This document shows positions 10,693-21,859 of a DNA stretch of 64,000 nt, piece after piece (position 1 is the first letter of the stretch; each line of letters opens with the position of its first letter). Source of the DNA: Rachicladosporium sp. CCFEE 5018 (taxonomy: Eukaryota > Ascomycota > Dothideomycetes > Cladosporiales > Cladosporiaceae); the NCBI GenBank assembly GCA_002077045.2, contig KZ111141.1, forward strand, positions 1,106,821-1,170,820, written 5' to 3'. The notes under the pieces are model-generated. The model did no database searches. It had not been told where the DNA came from and worked only from the letters and a program-made list of their open reading frames with translations. The translations under genes were made by a program, and so were the position numbers.

Positions 10693-11192
10693 GCAGAACA
10701 CTGCCGGCGATGCCGCATTGCACTACGATTGGATCTTGAAGCTGAAGAACGCGGGTGTGGACTGGCTTATTATCTGAGATGTGCGCCGCGTGCAAGGCTT
10801 GTCCATTGCTGACGGCTGTACTACATGTGGCGTAAGGGCAGGCGGGAAGATCTCGTCTAAGCCTATGTCAAGAGCGACAGCTACACAGCTGTCACGCACT
10901 CGAATGACGAAAGAAATTGACCGTGTGGCGACTCTCTACAAAGGAGAATGCTAAGATATGCAACTCCGCGCCAGCGCAAACGGAGCTACGTTGTCGGCGA
11001 GAGGGAAGTTTAGTCTCTCGAATCACTCTCGAGGGACAGCACTGGTAGCGGTTCATTATCGCGGTGCAACATGGACTAGCAGTGTCGATTGTAAGGAGCT
11101 CTTGAGGTCGTCTGCTTTCGTCGTATGCGTGTCACGATGGTGCACATATCCAGATGTATTCTCTATCTGGTTCCGGCTACGAAGCATACACA
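10693..11192. other. Intergenic, 500 bp
   Basis: Between the convergent ends of the regulator and the MFS transporter. No coding frame with protein character, no RNA gene and no repeat seen. Confidence 0.45.
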
Positions 11193-12778
11193 TCAACGCG
11201 ACAGCCCTAGCGCGCTATAATCTTTGGGTTCTGCGTCTCTAGCCTGGCCTCTCTTGCTATTTGCCTTCTCGTCGGCAGTCAGATCGCTCTTCGCAGCCGG
11301 CAGCTTTCCCCAAACCGCCATTAGCACGAGACTTACAGCTCCACAAGCGACCCCAAACCAGAACGTATTCTTATAGCTCGGACCCAATCCTTGCTCTTCG
11401 AAGGTCGCCGACTGGATGATATCTGTCAGGCCGAGAACGACACCCACGCCAAGATGCAGTACCGAATTCATCAACCCACCAGCCAAGCCCTGCTGCGACA
11501 TGGGCAGCGCAGTGGTGATGAAGACGGACATGTACATGGTGGACAAGTCGATGCCGATGGTGCTCAAGATGGTGGCGGGAAATATCCAAGCCCAGTAATT
11601 GCCGCCGACAGGGATGAGGGCGAGCAAGAGTTGGGAGCCGAGCGCGCCTAGCCCGGAGGCTATGAGAATGACTCGACCGGGGACTATATGCAGAATGAGA
11701 CCTTCCAAGACGCTGAGCAAAAGGCCCGCAACGCCGAGAGGAACGACCAGGCTACGACTTGAAGGGGCTTGGCGCCCATGATTCGTTGGAAGTATAGCGT
11801 GTCGTACACGGAGAAGACGCCCCAGGTGCCGTAGAGGAAGAAGAGGGCGAGGAGGAGGGGTTTGAGGGCTGGGGTGGCGAATATCGAGGCCGGGAGCAGG
11901 GGTTGTGGCGCGATGCGAAGCTCGATGTAGAAAGCGGCGCAGGGCGACAATATGCCTAGACTGAAGCAGACGGGGATGTATGGTGTGCGCCAACCAGAAG
12001 GCGCATGCGCGGACTGCGTAATGGCGAACACTGTCAGAACCAACCCGCAGACAATGGATATGGCGCCAGGGTAGTCCATGGTGGTGCTTCCAGACTTAGT
12101 TACAGATTTCTGCGGTAGCGAAATATACGATGTGCATAGCGTGACGGCGGTGAGGATCGCACCGATCCAGAAGAGGAAGCCCCATCGCAGGAATTGACCC
12201 ACACAACCTGCAACAACGATACCGCCGAAGAACCCGAAGACCGCCGAAGTGCCATATATCGCAAAGATGAGGTTCTTTCTGGGGCCTGGTCTGTAAATTG
12301 ACCCCATGAGCATGACGCCGGTAGGCAGCGCAGCCGCAGGCCCAAATCCCTGCAAAGCTCGGCAAATACTAAGCATGATCGGATTGACGCTGAACCCAGC
12401 GACAACACTCCACAGCAAGAGCCATGCGAGGCCGCCGAGGAATATTGCAGAGCCGCCGTACATGTCGCCTAAGCGACCGAAGACAAGCAGAGTGCCGGCA
12501 ATGACCAGGGAGAATGCTGTGGCGGGCCAGACGCTGGCGGCCTGGGGAATGTCCAGATCTCGGATCAGGGTTGGCAGGATGACGGTGAAGCCCGAAACGA
12601 AGAAGTCGGTGAGGAGCTGGGACATCGAGATGCTGAAGACGAAGATTATCTCCTTCCAGACGGTCGTGAAGATCGCAGGACGTTCGCGACCGAGCCGCTC
12701 GATGCGAGCTATGGGTGACTCTTCAGTCGGGGGTACACCCTCGGCTTTCGTCGGAGCTGGCTGCGTGGAGACTACCAT
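11193..12778 (-). CDS. MFS drug:H+ antiporter, frameshifted
   Basis: About 528 residues once one missing base is allowed for. The N-terminal frame (12778 to about 11746) has many membrane helices, with the MFS motif-A loop FGRLGDMYGG and a motif-C-like glycine-rich helix after RALQGFGPAAALPTGVMLMG. The second frame (about 11745 to 11193) carries the remaining helices, including PLGVAGLLLSVLEGLI and TTALPMSQQGLAGGLMNSV. The layout fits the 14-helix DHA2 efflux family (aminotriazole/azole or toxin export). The break falls at 11741-11750, where the minus strand reads GCCTGGTCGTTCCT and one more T would give the expected W-F-V-P. I tested a 58-bp intron there; it does not restore frame. It is either a pseudogene or a sequencing error. 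Substrate cannot be told. Confidence 0.72.
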
Positions 12779-13249
12779 TGCTATGGTCGATGTGTGTGTA
12801 CTTGAGGTGGGCGAGTGGCTCCGAGTACGTGGTCGAAAGTGAGGGCGTCACCGTTTCGACTTTCTGTAAGTACCAGCAAAGCCTATTATATAGCTCTCCA
12901 GGGAGTAGCATGAGCCAAGCCTGGTGCTTATCAATCTCTCGTTGAGGCCGAACCATGACGACCTTCATCTGCATCTTGCGTGTCCAGGCGCACTGGGATA
13001 CACATCTAACATTGCAGTTGAGCCAGCCAGAGGATATAGCGCTAGTGTCTTGGCTGCCTGTTCGGGACTAGACGAAATGTCAGAATGCGACGTAGTCGAG
13101 AGGCAAAGACACAGGAGCTCTCCAGATCCGACGAGCTCCCGAGCGGGAGTAGCCCTGCAGATCCCGAGTCGTTGCTTTCAAAGCGCCATTGTGTCGTTAT
13201 AGCACAGAGCAGCGTAGCCAACAATGCTGTACCACCCAGAGAATCAATC
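12779..13249. other. Intergenic, 471 bp
   Basis: Promoter side of the MFS gene and 3' side of PUS1. No coding frame or RNA gene seen. Confidence 0.45.
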
Positions 13250-15387
13250 TCACGGCTTCAGCCCAGCCTGTATCGCCTTCACCTCTCCATACCCCTCTGC
13301 CCTCCCCCGTCCCTTTGTAGCCTCAAGCCCCTTACTACTAAGCCACAAAAATATCGGCTCCTTAAAATTATCCACATGCTGAAAGAACCTTCCGAACTCC
13401 CCCTTCTGCTCCTCCTCCGCAAACATCTTACCATAAATATCCGTGCGCTTGAAAGCCTCGATCTTGTCTTCGTACTTACTAAACAGCAACGGCTCGCGCT
13501 CGTGTTTGGCGGCGTGCAGCTTGTTGTAGGTGTCGAAGACCGGTCGCTCGAGCATCAAGCCCAGGCCAGGCAGTTTGGGGATTGAGTATTTAGCGTCGGT
13601 GAAAGAGTGGGACATTGTTCTGTCGATGTCCGCGCCGCAGCGGATGAGGAGTACGACCATCCCGATCATCTTGCGGATCTGGTGCATCATGAAACTTTGG
13701 CCGTGGACTTTCAGGCTCAGCCATTCGCTTTTGTCGGCATCGTCCGTGCTGTCGCCGATCAAAATTGGGGTCTGATTGACGAGGAAGGACTTGATGTTTC
13801 GCTTTGCGGAGGGGTCGCGGAAGGGTTTCTGTACTGTGTAGTTATGGTAGTTCTTCGTGCCCAGGAAGTGGTTCAGGCCTTGCTGTATGCGTTCGATGCG
13901 GCGGGCGGGGATGCGGTACCGGCGTTTGGCTGTGTTGTAGGCGGCGCGGAGTTTGCGAGTTGCGAGACGGAGGCGCAGGAGGCGGGATTGCTCTGGTGTT
14001 TGTGTGGGAGCTGGTTGTGTCGAGATGGCTTGGGCTTCGGGTTCGGCATCTGTTACGGTAGTGATAGTGGCATCGGGAGTAGCTTCCGGTTCAGGGATCG
14101 GTGCAGGAGCGGTCGCGGCTGCATCGCTGACTGCGATTGAGGCATTTGCTGGCTCATTCGTGACAGGGGTAAGTGATATGACAGAGTCGACCATTGCTGC
14201 TGGGATGCCTTCCATATCTTCCGCTCCCGGCTGTTTCACCTCTGCCACGCTTGCCTTCTTGCCCTTCGACATTTTCCTCTCAACATTGGGATCCTCATCA
14301 TCGCCCTTCCCTTCGTCGCCCTCAGCGTCAGCCTCCACGACCTTCGCAGTCGCCTCGTCTTCGCCCTGCAAAGCCTTGACCACCTCCCACCTAATATCCT
14401 CATCAATCTCATCTAGCACCTGCTTGATGATCGTATCGTCAATGCCCTCCCAGTACCCTTTGACTTCCTGTTGTCTCGCATCGTAAGCCTCCCGATCGCC
14501 CGCCTCATCCGCAAGCAAGTCCAGCTGCTTCGCCAGCCACGAGCTCGGATGTGGCGGCAGAAAGGAGTACGACGGGATCAGATACTCATACCACCTCGAG
14601 TCCACAGCCTGATAGCACGAGAAACTTCCGATCGTCCGCTCAATCCCCCAAACTCGGATCTGCGGGTCAAGAGCCTCGTTGATCTTCTCGACAATATCCG
14701 CATCCTCAACAATCAATTTCAAGCTGATCATGTTGCCAGCAGCGTGTACGCCCTTGTCTGTCCTGGCACACCTCACCAGCCCAGCTTTCTTGGGATCGTC
14801 CGCGTTCGCCTTGCTGATCGCACCAGCCTTGACGAAAGCTGCAAAGAGGTCGCCCTCTATCGTCCGCTCGGAAGTTGAGATCTGCATGCCCTTGTAGCCA
14901 GTTCCAGAGTAGCCGATGAAGACAGCGACTTTGCGCTTCGGTCGTCGCTCCTCGGCAGCTATCTCGTCCTTGGAGAAGGTTTGACCGTACTGATTGTCGC
15001 CGCCTTCATCCTTTCGTTTGCCAGCAGATTGAGTCTTGGCTCGCTTGTCTGGGTTGGAAGCACTGGGAGTCAGTCAGTCAGTTCGGTGAGATATAATGTT
15101 GAAAGTGAAGGCACATACAAATACTCGCCCCGCCCCATATCGCCCTTCTGATGTCGCTTATCGTCGCCATCTCGTTCTCCGCCTCCTCCTCGGCCGTGAT
15201 CCCGGCCACGTGAGCCGTGCTTCTGAGCGTGTCGGCCGTGTTGCTTGAAGTCACCTTTTCGCTTCTGCCCTCGTGAGCCATTCTGCTCGTTGGGAGCAGA
15301 ATTCGAGGTAGACTCCATGTCTGCAGTGTTGGCAGTCTTGTCGATGACCTTTCCAGCGTCCTCCAATATTGCTGCCGAGTGCTCCAT
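13250..15387 (-). CDS. PUS1: tRNA pseudouridine synthase 1 (PUS1)
   Basis: Two exons, 15387-15119 and 15062-13250, joined across a 56-bp intron (GTATGT...CCCAG), give about 693 residues. The conserved start of the fold, KVAVFIGYSGTGYKGMQIS, lies near residue 135. The catalytic-aspartate motif RTDKGVHAAGN lies near 190; the aspartate attacks the target uridine in the TruA family. Later come SFMMHQIRKMIGMVVLLIR and the C-terminal KYEDKIEAF region. Family members modify several tRNA positions and U2 snRNA in the nucleus. Two features make this protein long: an N-terminal basic/RG-rich tail (GRDHGRGGGGER) and a roughly 130-residue acidic, Ala/Pro/Thr-rich insertion near residues 310-440 that separates the two catalytic lobes. 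It shares a 276-bp divergent promoter with TFIIE-alpha. Confidence 0.93.
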
Positions 15388-15663
15388 TGTCGAAGACAGT
15401 AGCGCATTGAGTTTAGCAGGAGACAGCAGGATATCGCGTCTTCACATGCAAATATACCGCTATCTTATGTAATCATGCATGTGCGCCTGCGCTAGCAATC
15501 GAAGCGAACCTCAGTGAAGCTGACAGTCACACCTGCCTTCTCTCTGCAGCAGCGCTTGAATGCGACTGTCCACCATCGACTTCGCCCACTGTCCTTACAG
15601 CTCATCGCTCGCCTGATGTACTGACTCGAAGCATCGCCTACAGTCTATGCGCTCACAACAATC
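15388..15663. promoter_or_regulatory. Divergent promoter, PUS1 / TFIIE-alpha
   Basis: Only 276 bp separate the two start codons, so both 5' UTRs and both promoters must lie here. No TATA box stands out at a fixed distance from either ATG. Confidence 0.5.
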
Positions 15664-17079
15664 ATGGCCGACCTCCCGGCGCACCTCCTCCGCCTCGTCG
15701 CGCGCTGCTTCTACCCCGTCGACCACATCCTCGTCATCGAAGCCCTCCTCACCCACTCCACCCTCTCCGACAACGACCTCGCCCACGTCCTCGGCTACAG
15801 CAACAACACCAAAGTCCTGCGCCGGCTCTGTGGCCGCCTGAAAGAAGACGGCCTGCTCTCCATCCAGCAACGTACAGAACGTCGCACAGATGGCAGCGGC
15901 GGCGCCTTCTACGACGCGCGAGCAGGCGCTGATGGCAAGGGCGGGATGAAGGAGCGGGTTATGCACAGGGACTGGTATTATTTGAACTATCATCACGCGA
16001 TTGATAGTATCAAGTTCCGCATGCATAAGACGAATAAGCATGTAGAGAGTATGGGCGCACCAGCGACAGAGAAGAAGGAGCTAAGTTGCGCAGTGTGTAA
16101 GAGCCAATACACCGAGCTGGAGGCTATGGACACGATCACAGAGCTCGGTTTTAAATGCAGCCGCTGCGGCAACATTCTCGACGTTGTGCCTGAGGAGGAG
16201 CGGGCGAGTGAGAACGAGACGACGAAGCGGTTCAACCAGCAGGTGGAGCCTATACAGACACTGCTGCAGGAGATCGATCAGACGACCGTGCCGGAGAATA
16301 ACTTTGACGAGGCGTTGGCGAAGCAGAAGGCTATCACGAGGACGGATGCGAATCCTGCGGCGCGGACGGAGATTATCGATAATCCGAATCGTAACCTGCA
16401 GTCTACAAAGGGCCTCGCTCTGAAGCCAGAGAAGATTTCGGTCTCGGTGCAGGACGACGAGACTGTGAAGCAAGAAGAGCGCGCAGCTGAAGCCCGCGCC
16501 CGTCGCGAGAAGGAAGCACGACAGAATGCTCTACCAGAGTGGATCTCGAAATCTACCATTACAGGCGATGTCACAGCCGTCGGAGCGAAGGAGGCTCGCG
16601 AGCGCGCTGCACGAGAAGCACACGCCGGAGTTGACGACGGTGATATCGGTCTAGAGAATGGAGTGGATGAGAAGAAAGCCGAGAATCGCGACGAGGAAGT
16701 TATGAACGCCTACTGGGCCGAGCTAGCAGCGCAGCAACAAAAGGAGATGGCAGCAAAAGCCGCGCAGGACGATGAAGAGGAAGAAGAGGAAGATGATGAC
16801 GAAGACGAGTTTGAGGATGTGGACGTGGGTAGTAGTGCGATTGCGACCACGCCTGCAGTGAACGGCGTGAAGCGAGCTGCGGATGAGGGAGCGACACAGA
16901 CTAATGGCGACGAGAGGGATGCCAAGCGGACGCGGACAAACAGTGATGGAGTCACGAATGGTGCTAATGGCGCGCTACCCTCGCATCTGGCGTTGCCGCA
17001 GGTCTCGACGCCGATTCCCGAGGCGACACCAGCGGCGAGTGACGAGGATGAGGATGATCTTGAGTTTGAGAACGTGTAG
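15664..17079 (+). CDS. TFA1: Transcription initiation factor TFIIE subunit alpha
   Basis: Intronless, 471 residues. Residues 1-110 form the extended winged helix typical of TFIIE-alpha (HLLRLVARCFYPVDHILVIE and NNTKVLRRLCGRLKEDGLL). The zinc ribbon is CAVC at 142-145 and CSRC at 165-168. The middle part has a KPEKISVSVQDDE segment and long charged helices. The C-terminal third is acidic (a D/E run near residues 370-395, and an ending with DEDEDDLEFENV), which in the family contacts TFIIH. The protein recruits TFIIH and helps promoter opening by RNA polymerase II in the nucleus. Length is close to yeast Tfa1 (482 residues). The start is the ATG that begins the winged helix; the gene is divergent from PUS1. 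Confidence 0.94.
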   Translation: MADLPAHLLRLVARCFYPVDHILVIEALLTHSTLSDNDLAHVLGYSNNTKVLRRLCGRLKEDGLLSIQQRTERRTDGSGGAFYDARAGADGKGGMKERVMHRDWYYLNYHHAIDSIKFRMHKTNKHVESMGAPATEKKELSCAVCKSQYTELEAMDTITELGFKCSRCGNILDVVPEEERASENETTKRFNQQVEPIQTLLQEIDQTTVPENNFDEALAKQKAITRTDANPAARTEIIDNPNRNLQSTKGLALKPEKISVSVQDDETVKQEERAAEARARREKEARQNALPEWISKSTITGDVTAVGAKEARERAAREAHAGVDDGDIGLENGVDEKKAENRDEEVMNAYWAELAAQQQKEMAAKAAQDDEEEEEEDDDEDEFEDVDVGSSAIATTPAVNGVKRAADEGATQTNGDERDAKRTRTNSDGVTNGANGALPSHLALPQVSTPIPEATPAASDEDEDDLEFENV

Positions 17080-17360
17080 TATAGAGTCTCGTGAGCGTCA
17101 CGATGAAGAAGGGTTGGCATGAGACCCAAGCAGCTGGCGATTTTGGTTCTGTGCTTTACTCTGGGATTAGCGATGGAGTTTGGGGATGGCATTGGGATCA
17201 GATGCCACGGAAAGGTGTTGAAATGGGACGAGACGGAAACCGTCTGGATGGGCAAGGTATTCATCATCATGTATCATTTCCACCAGAGCGCCTCTCCGAC
17301 CTCTCGTCTCGTACATTCGTCGTATTACGTTCATCACCACAATTTGAGCGCCACTGTCCG

Positions 17361-20184
17361 TCAAGCCCTCCACCCCTGCACAAACCCATGCAACTTATCA
17401 ATGACTACTGGTCCCCAAGCCCCCATTTCCCGCTCAATGAGCTGCGCAAAGAACCCAATAGCTTCCTCCTCACTGACATCAAGCTTAAATCTCTCCTCCA
17501 CCTTCCTCACGGCCTGATCTCCATAAAGCGCCAATCCAGGTATATTAGCATCCTGCATCAATGCAAACAAATTCAATATCAAACTACTGCTCCGCCTCAG
17601 CGTCGTATAAGCAGTAAAGCAATACTGCCTAAAGATATCAAACTGACTCTCCGGATTCGCCTGCACGCTCGACCCGCCCATCCCCTCAATCATCTCCCTC
17701 GAGAGCTTCATCAAAGGCGCCATGGGCTTCGGATCTCGACCGAGAATATATCCGTAGTCGATGTGCAGGAAATGGCCATCAGGCGTCAGCAGTAGGTTAT
17801 CGAGATGCCGGTCGCCGACACCTAAGAGGTAGGTTATCACGCAGTAGCCCGCGACGGATTTGACGTAGGTGTCCATGGCTTCTTTGCGGACGCCGAGGAT
17901 GGAGGGTGTGCCGGGGGAAGCGGGGTTGTGGGAGCGGAGGTAGCCGAGGATGGAAGTTTTGAATTTGGGGGAGGTGAGGATGGCGGAGACGGGGGTTGAG
18001 GGGACGAACTGGACGGCACCGGCTAGAGTCGAGGTGGCGAGGATGCGGTAGGGTGTCAGCTTTAAGTCGAGATTTTCTTTCATGAGAAGCCGGTCCATGA
18101 GGGCTATGATCTGGATTACGAGTTGATCTTGTCGGAGATCGTCGCCGGTCTTGAACATGAGGGGGTAGGTTTCGCCGGTTGAGGTCTTGAAGTTGAGGTA
18201 GAGGGGGAAGAGTGAGGACTTAAAGACGTTGGCGTCGTCTGGGATTACGCCTGTGACTGAGACTTCGGGGTCCAAGGGCAGAGGCATGGGTGGGTCCATG
18301 GTGATCATATCGTTCTTTGGGTCAGCGAGGAACTTCTTGAGTTGCTCGATCTTCTTTGTTCGGTCGGCGCGGGAGGTGGCCATGTCTTTGCTGATTTTGC
18401 TGAGCACTGTGATGAACTCTGCTTGCTTCAGCAGCACCTTACGTCTTGCGCGTCCTTCGACAGAGCGATCGAGCTCCTTCATAAAGTCGTAGCTGACTCG
18501 TGCGAAGAGCTTCCGGTTCTCGCGCGTCTGCGTGGGCGATGCTTCATCCAGCTCTACCATCAGATACCAGTATAGATAGTTGCCGAGCTTCATATTGTCT
18601 GCCGAGCGAGCAATCACGAATGACGCTAGCGATGAGTCGAGCTCATCATCCTCCTTGGCTGTAAGAGGCTGGTCGAACTTAAGTGCCTGTACCAGTTGTA
18701 GCAGATACAGCAGCAGCTCCTCATCGTCAGCCTTGCGCAATCGATCGACTGCGTACGCGCGCACTGCGGAGTTGCGGACGCCAGGGCCGAGCAACTCGAG
18801 TGCATCGTCAATATCGATCTCAGCCCACTTTGGCAGTAACGCGATTGCCTGCCTGCTCTCTGCGGGCTCACCCCAATTCACTGACTTCACCAGCTTTGTC
18901 AATGCACGCTTGTCTCTCGTAAGATGATGTCGGAAACGCCAGATCTCGTCCTTCTCCTTGTCATTGAGCTCGACCGTAGGTCCGTAGTACATGATCTTGT
19001 TGAGAAAGTCGCGCATCTTTGGATTTGGTTTGAGATCTCGATCAAGCGCGTTTCGTTGTCCACCTCGGATCAAGCGACGATGCTTGTTCTCTGCTGGGTT
19101 ATCGGCGTACCCTATCTCGGGGTCGTAAATTCGAATGAGACGCCCACTGGCAGGATCGCCCTGACTCGAGTCTGGGTGTATGCCGGGTCCGAGCTGGACT
19201 TCTGGTGGTGGCTTGAAGTTGACAGCATCGCCTTGTGTCTGTGGTGCACCCATACTTGTGATCGGTGGTGGTGGGTACTCATGGTCTGTGAAAACGATCG
19301 GGTGATCGAACCGCGGGAACTCAATGAAGAGATAGAAGACACCGTCAACATGGTCGGGGTCGCCTTCAGCGCACACGGGCATGTCACCGTTCTGCTCTGC
19401 ATTCACTGTACTGCCATACGGCTTGCTGGCGTCTTTCACACTCTGTCGTTCTAGCTTCTCGATCTGTCGGTACACCATTTGATCGAGCCACTTGTTCTCG
19501 CTGATCTCACCCATCTCCTGCTTCTTGATGAGATCGACAAGGCGCTCCAGCTCAGTTTCGCGACGGGCATGACGTTCGCTGACAACAACATGACCGTTTT
19601 CTTCGCCCCGCTGCCCGCGCTTCTTGGGCTCTCGCCATGGCGTGGAGGAGTCAGAAAATCCATCTGCCGCCTTGTGCCGCCACATACGACATTTCTGCCT
19701 ACCTGTCCTCAGCGTTGCCGTCTCATCGAACAACGGAATAGTGGTACCTGCGAATGGAATGTGGTGGCCATCATCGCCACCGTGAGGGTTTACAGGCGAC
19801 AAGTCCCATGCAGTGATGGCGAGTTGAGTGTTGACAGGCAGTGAACTGTACTCCACGGGTAGAGTAAGCCACTGCGCCCATGATCGGGTGGCCTTGAAGT
19901 GTTTGTACGGCGTCTGAGCATGGACGGTGAGTGGCTTCGAGTCCGCGAACGGCTGAACAGTGATGTACAGCTCCGAGTGTGGGCTGAGGTTACTGCCTCG
20001 ATGTCGAAGATCAGGGCGGCGCAAGAGTGTGGAGTACGGGAGAGGCTTCTCGTAGCCCTCGAGTCGATTGCTATACTGCCGTTAGTCCGCTGGACCTCAG
20101 GCTGTGTTGGACGAGAGGAACCCACACCTTGATTGCGACTGGAAGCTTCAGCTGCGACGAGCTCGCGAACGTGAATGGCTCCAT
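17361..20184 (-). CDS. VPS34: Class III phosphatidylinositol 3-kinase VPS34
   Basis: Exon 1 (20184-20126) encodes MEPFTFASSSQLKLPVAIK; a 55-bp intron (GTGGGT...ATAG) is followed by one long exon (20070-17361); total 922 residues. The N-terminal C2 domain includes RRPDLRHRGSNLSPHSELY. The helical PIK domain contains LTRDKRALTKLVKSVNWG. The kinase domain carries FKTGDDLRQDQLVIQ, the catalytic loop GVGDRHLDN near residue 772 and the metal-binding HIDYGYILGRDPKP near 786. The protein ends in the short amphipathic tail that touches membranes. Vps34 makes PI3P on endosomes and autophagosomes in complexes with Vps15, Vps30/Atg6 and Atg14 or Vps38. Compared with yeast (875 residues) there is a charged insertion near 135-200. 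No lesion was seen. It is divergent from CDC42. Confidence 0.96.
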
Positions 20185-20860
20185 CGTCTTGCTTGCCTGT
20201 TGCAGAAATGGATCAAATCACAAAGCAGTCCTACCTGAGTTCTTTCGGAAGTCTGGACTCTCCTCTGCTTCTGCAAGCCCACTCAAGACAATAGCTACAG
20301 CTTCAGCCGTTCGTGAGAGCTCGTCGCTGCCGCAAGACCCTCTGAACCTCCCATCGACGAATTGGTTTAGTGGGTCTGGTTGATTGCAGCAGTGCCTACA
20401 GTTAAGAGTCTCGATGAAGCAAAGCTACGTGCACGAGCAAACGTGACCTGGGACGCTGCGTGCGATTTTCATGCCTCAGGCCAACACCGCTTCGTTCACG
20501 CCGCGTCCACCAGACAGACAGACTTCACACTACAAGGGTACATCCCTCACTGCTCGAGCTGCCAATTTGCCGATCCCTGACTGCATTCGAGAACCCAGAA
20601 TCGATCCAAGAACTCTCACAATCCCCTTCTAAGCCATTCCACTACCTTGAGTATGACTTGTTGACCACCTCTGTCCTCACCGCTCCCACTACTGCGCCAC
20701 TTCCGCTCGCTTCGACCCCACCATCCCGTTACACGATATCGGAATATCATTCGGCGCCCGCACTGGAGACGCGCCAGATCTGGAAGGGCAATCTGAGACA
20801 TCTTATAGACGTGAAGAGTTCTGGAAAGCGTGAGGTATCTGAAGCATTGGCGCCGCGAGC
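20185..20860. promoter_or_regulatory. Divergent intergenic region, VPS34 / CDC42
   Basis: 676 bp between two start codons on opposite strands, so it must hold both promoters. Pyrimidine-rich stretches around 20620-20730 lie in the probable CDC42 5' leader. No coding sequence seen. Confidence 0.45.
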
Positions 20861-21859
20861 ATGGTGGTTGCAACAATCAAGTGAGTGGACCCAGACTGTG
20901 GTGGGGAACAATACATGGCGGCGGCGACAGCGAAGGCTTGCGGGACGATCAGATGAAGCACTTATGCTCGCTCTGTGTGGGTTTTCGCAATTCTCAGACC
21001 ACATACAGCGCCGCAATGGCTTGAATCAGGAAGCATAGCGGTCTCGTGCTTGCGATGATGTGTTCCCTTCTGATGCGAACGAACGCAATGCTGACGTTTC
21101 TGCCTGCCTAGATGCGTAGTGGTTGGCGACGGTGCGGTTGGCAAAACATGCTTGCTCATATCATATACCACGAACAAGTTTCCCTCAGAATACGTGCCCA
21201 CGGTCTTTGATAACTATGCAGTCACGGTCATGTATGTCAGATCTCGATATACTAGAGTGTGTCAACAGCAAGCTGACATGCGTAGGATTGGCGACGAACC
21301 CTACACACTCGGACTCTTTGATACTGCGGGACAAGAGGACTACGATCGCCTACGTCCTCTGTCATACCCACAGACAGACGTCTTCTTGGTCTGTTTCTCC
21401 GTCACGTCACCGGCAAGCTTCGAAAACGTGCGAGAGAAGTGGTTTCCTGAGGTCCACCATCATTGCCCCGGTGTACCCTGCCTGATTGTCGGCACTCAAA
21501 CCGATCTGAGGGATGATCTCCAGGTAAAGGAAAAGCTGGCGAAGCAGAAGATGCAGCCCGTGAAGAAGGAAGATGGCGAGAGGATGGCGAAGGAACTGGG
21601 TGCCATCAAGTATGTGGAATGCTCAGCTTTAACGCAGTTCAAGTTGAAGGATGTCTTCGATGAGGTATGTACATTGCAATGCTCTGGCTGGTTTACGTGC
21701 TCACGCGGACCACAGGCAATAGTCGCGGCACTCGAGCCTCCGCCTACGAATAAACCGGGGAGGAAAGGCGGCAGTATGTACCAGCCCGGGCTTATCTTCC
21801 TGCAGACCGCAATGCTGACAATCTCCACAGAGCGCGGGAAGTCATGCATATTACTTTGA
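20861..21859 (+). CDS. CDC42: Rho-family GTPase CDC42
   Basis: Five exons: 20861-20880, 21112-21231, 21286-21664, 21716-21773 and 21831-21859; 201 residues. Exon 1 encodes MVVATIK, joined through a 231-bp intron to CVVVGDGAVGKTCLL, the P-loop. Next come the switch I sequence YVPTVFDNYAVTVM, switch II DTAGQEDYDRLRPLSYPQTD, the guanine-specificity motif GTQTDLRDD, and CSALTQFKLKDVFDEAIVAAL. The C-terminus is basic and ends in CILL, a CAAX box whose final leucine predicts geranylgeranylation. Cdc42 controls polarised growth, septation and cytoskeleton at the plasma membrane through formins, PAK kinases and septins. The tail is about ten residues longer than usual. The three inner introns are 54, 51 and 57 bp, all multiples of three and without in-frame stops. 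Confidence 0.95.

Noticed and set aside
11747..11804. 58-bp intron to repair the MFS frame
   Set aside because: The phases of donor and acceptor do not give the downstream transporter frame, and it would remove a conserved loop.
13607..14486. Two 177-codon plus-strand frames
   Set aside because: Antisense to PUS1, including its low-complexity acidic insertion; no protein features.
16710..17270. 186-codon minus-strand Ser-rich frame
   Set aside because: Antisense of the acidic tail of TFIIE-alpha.
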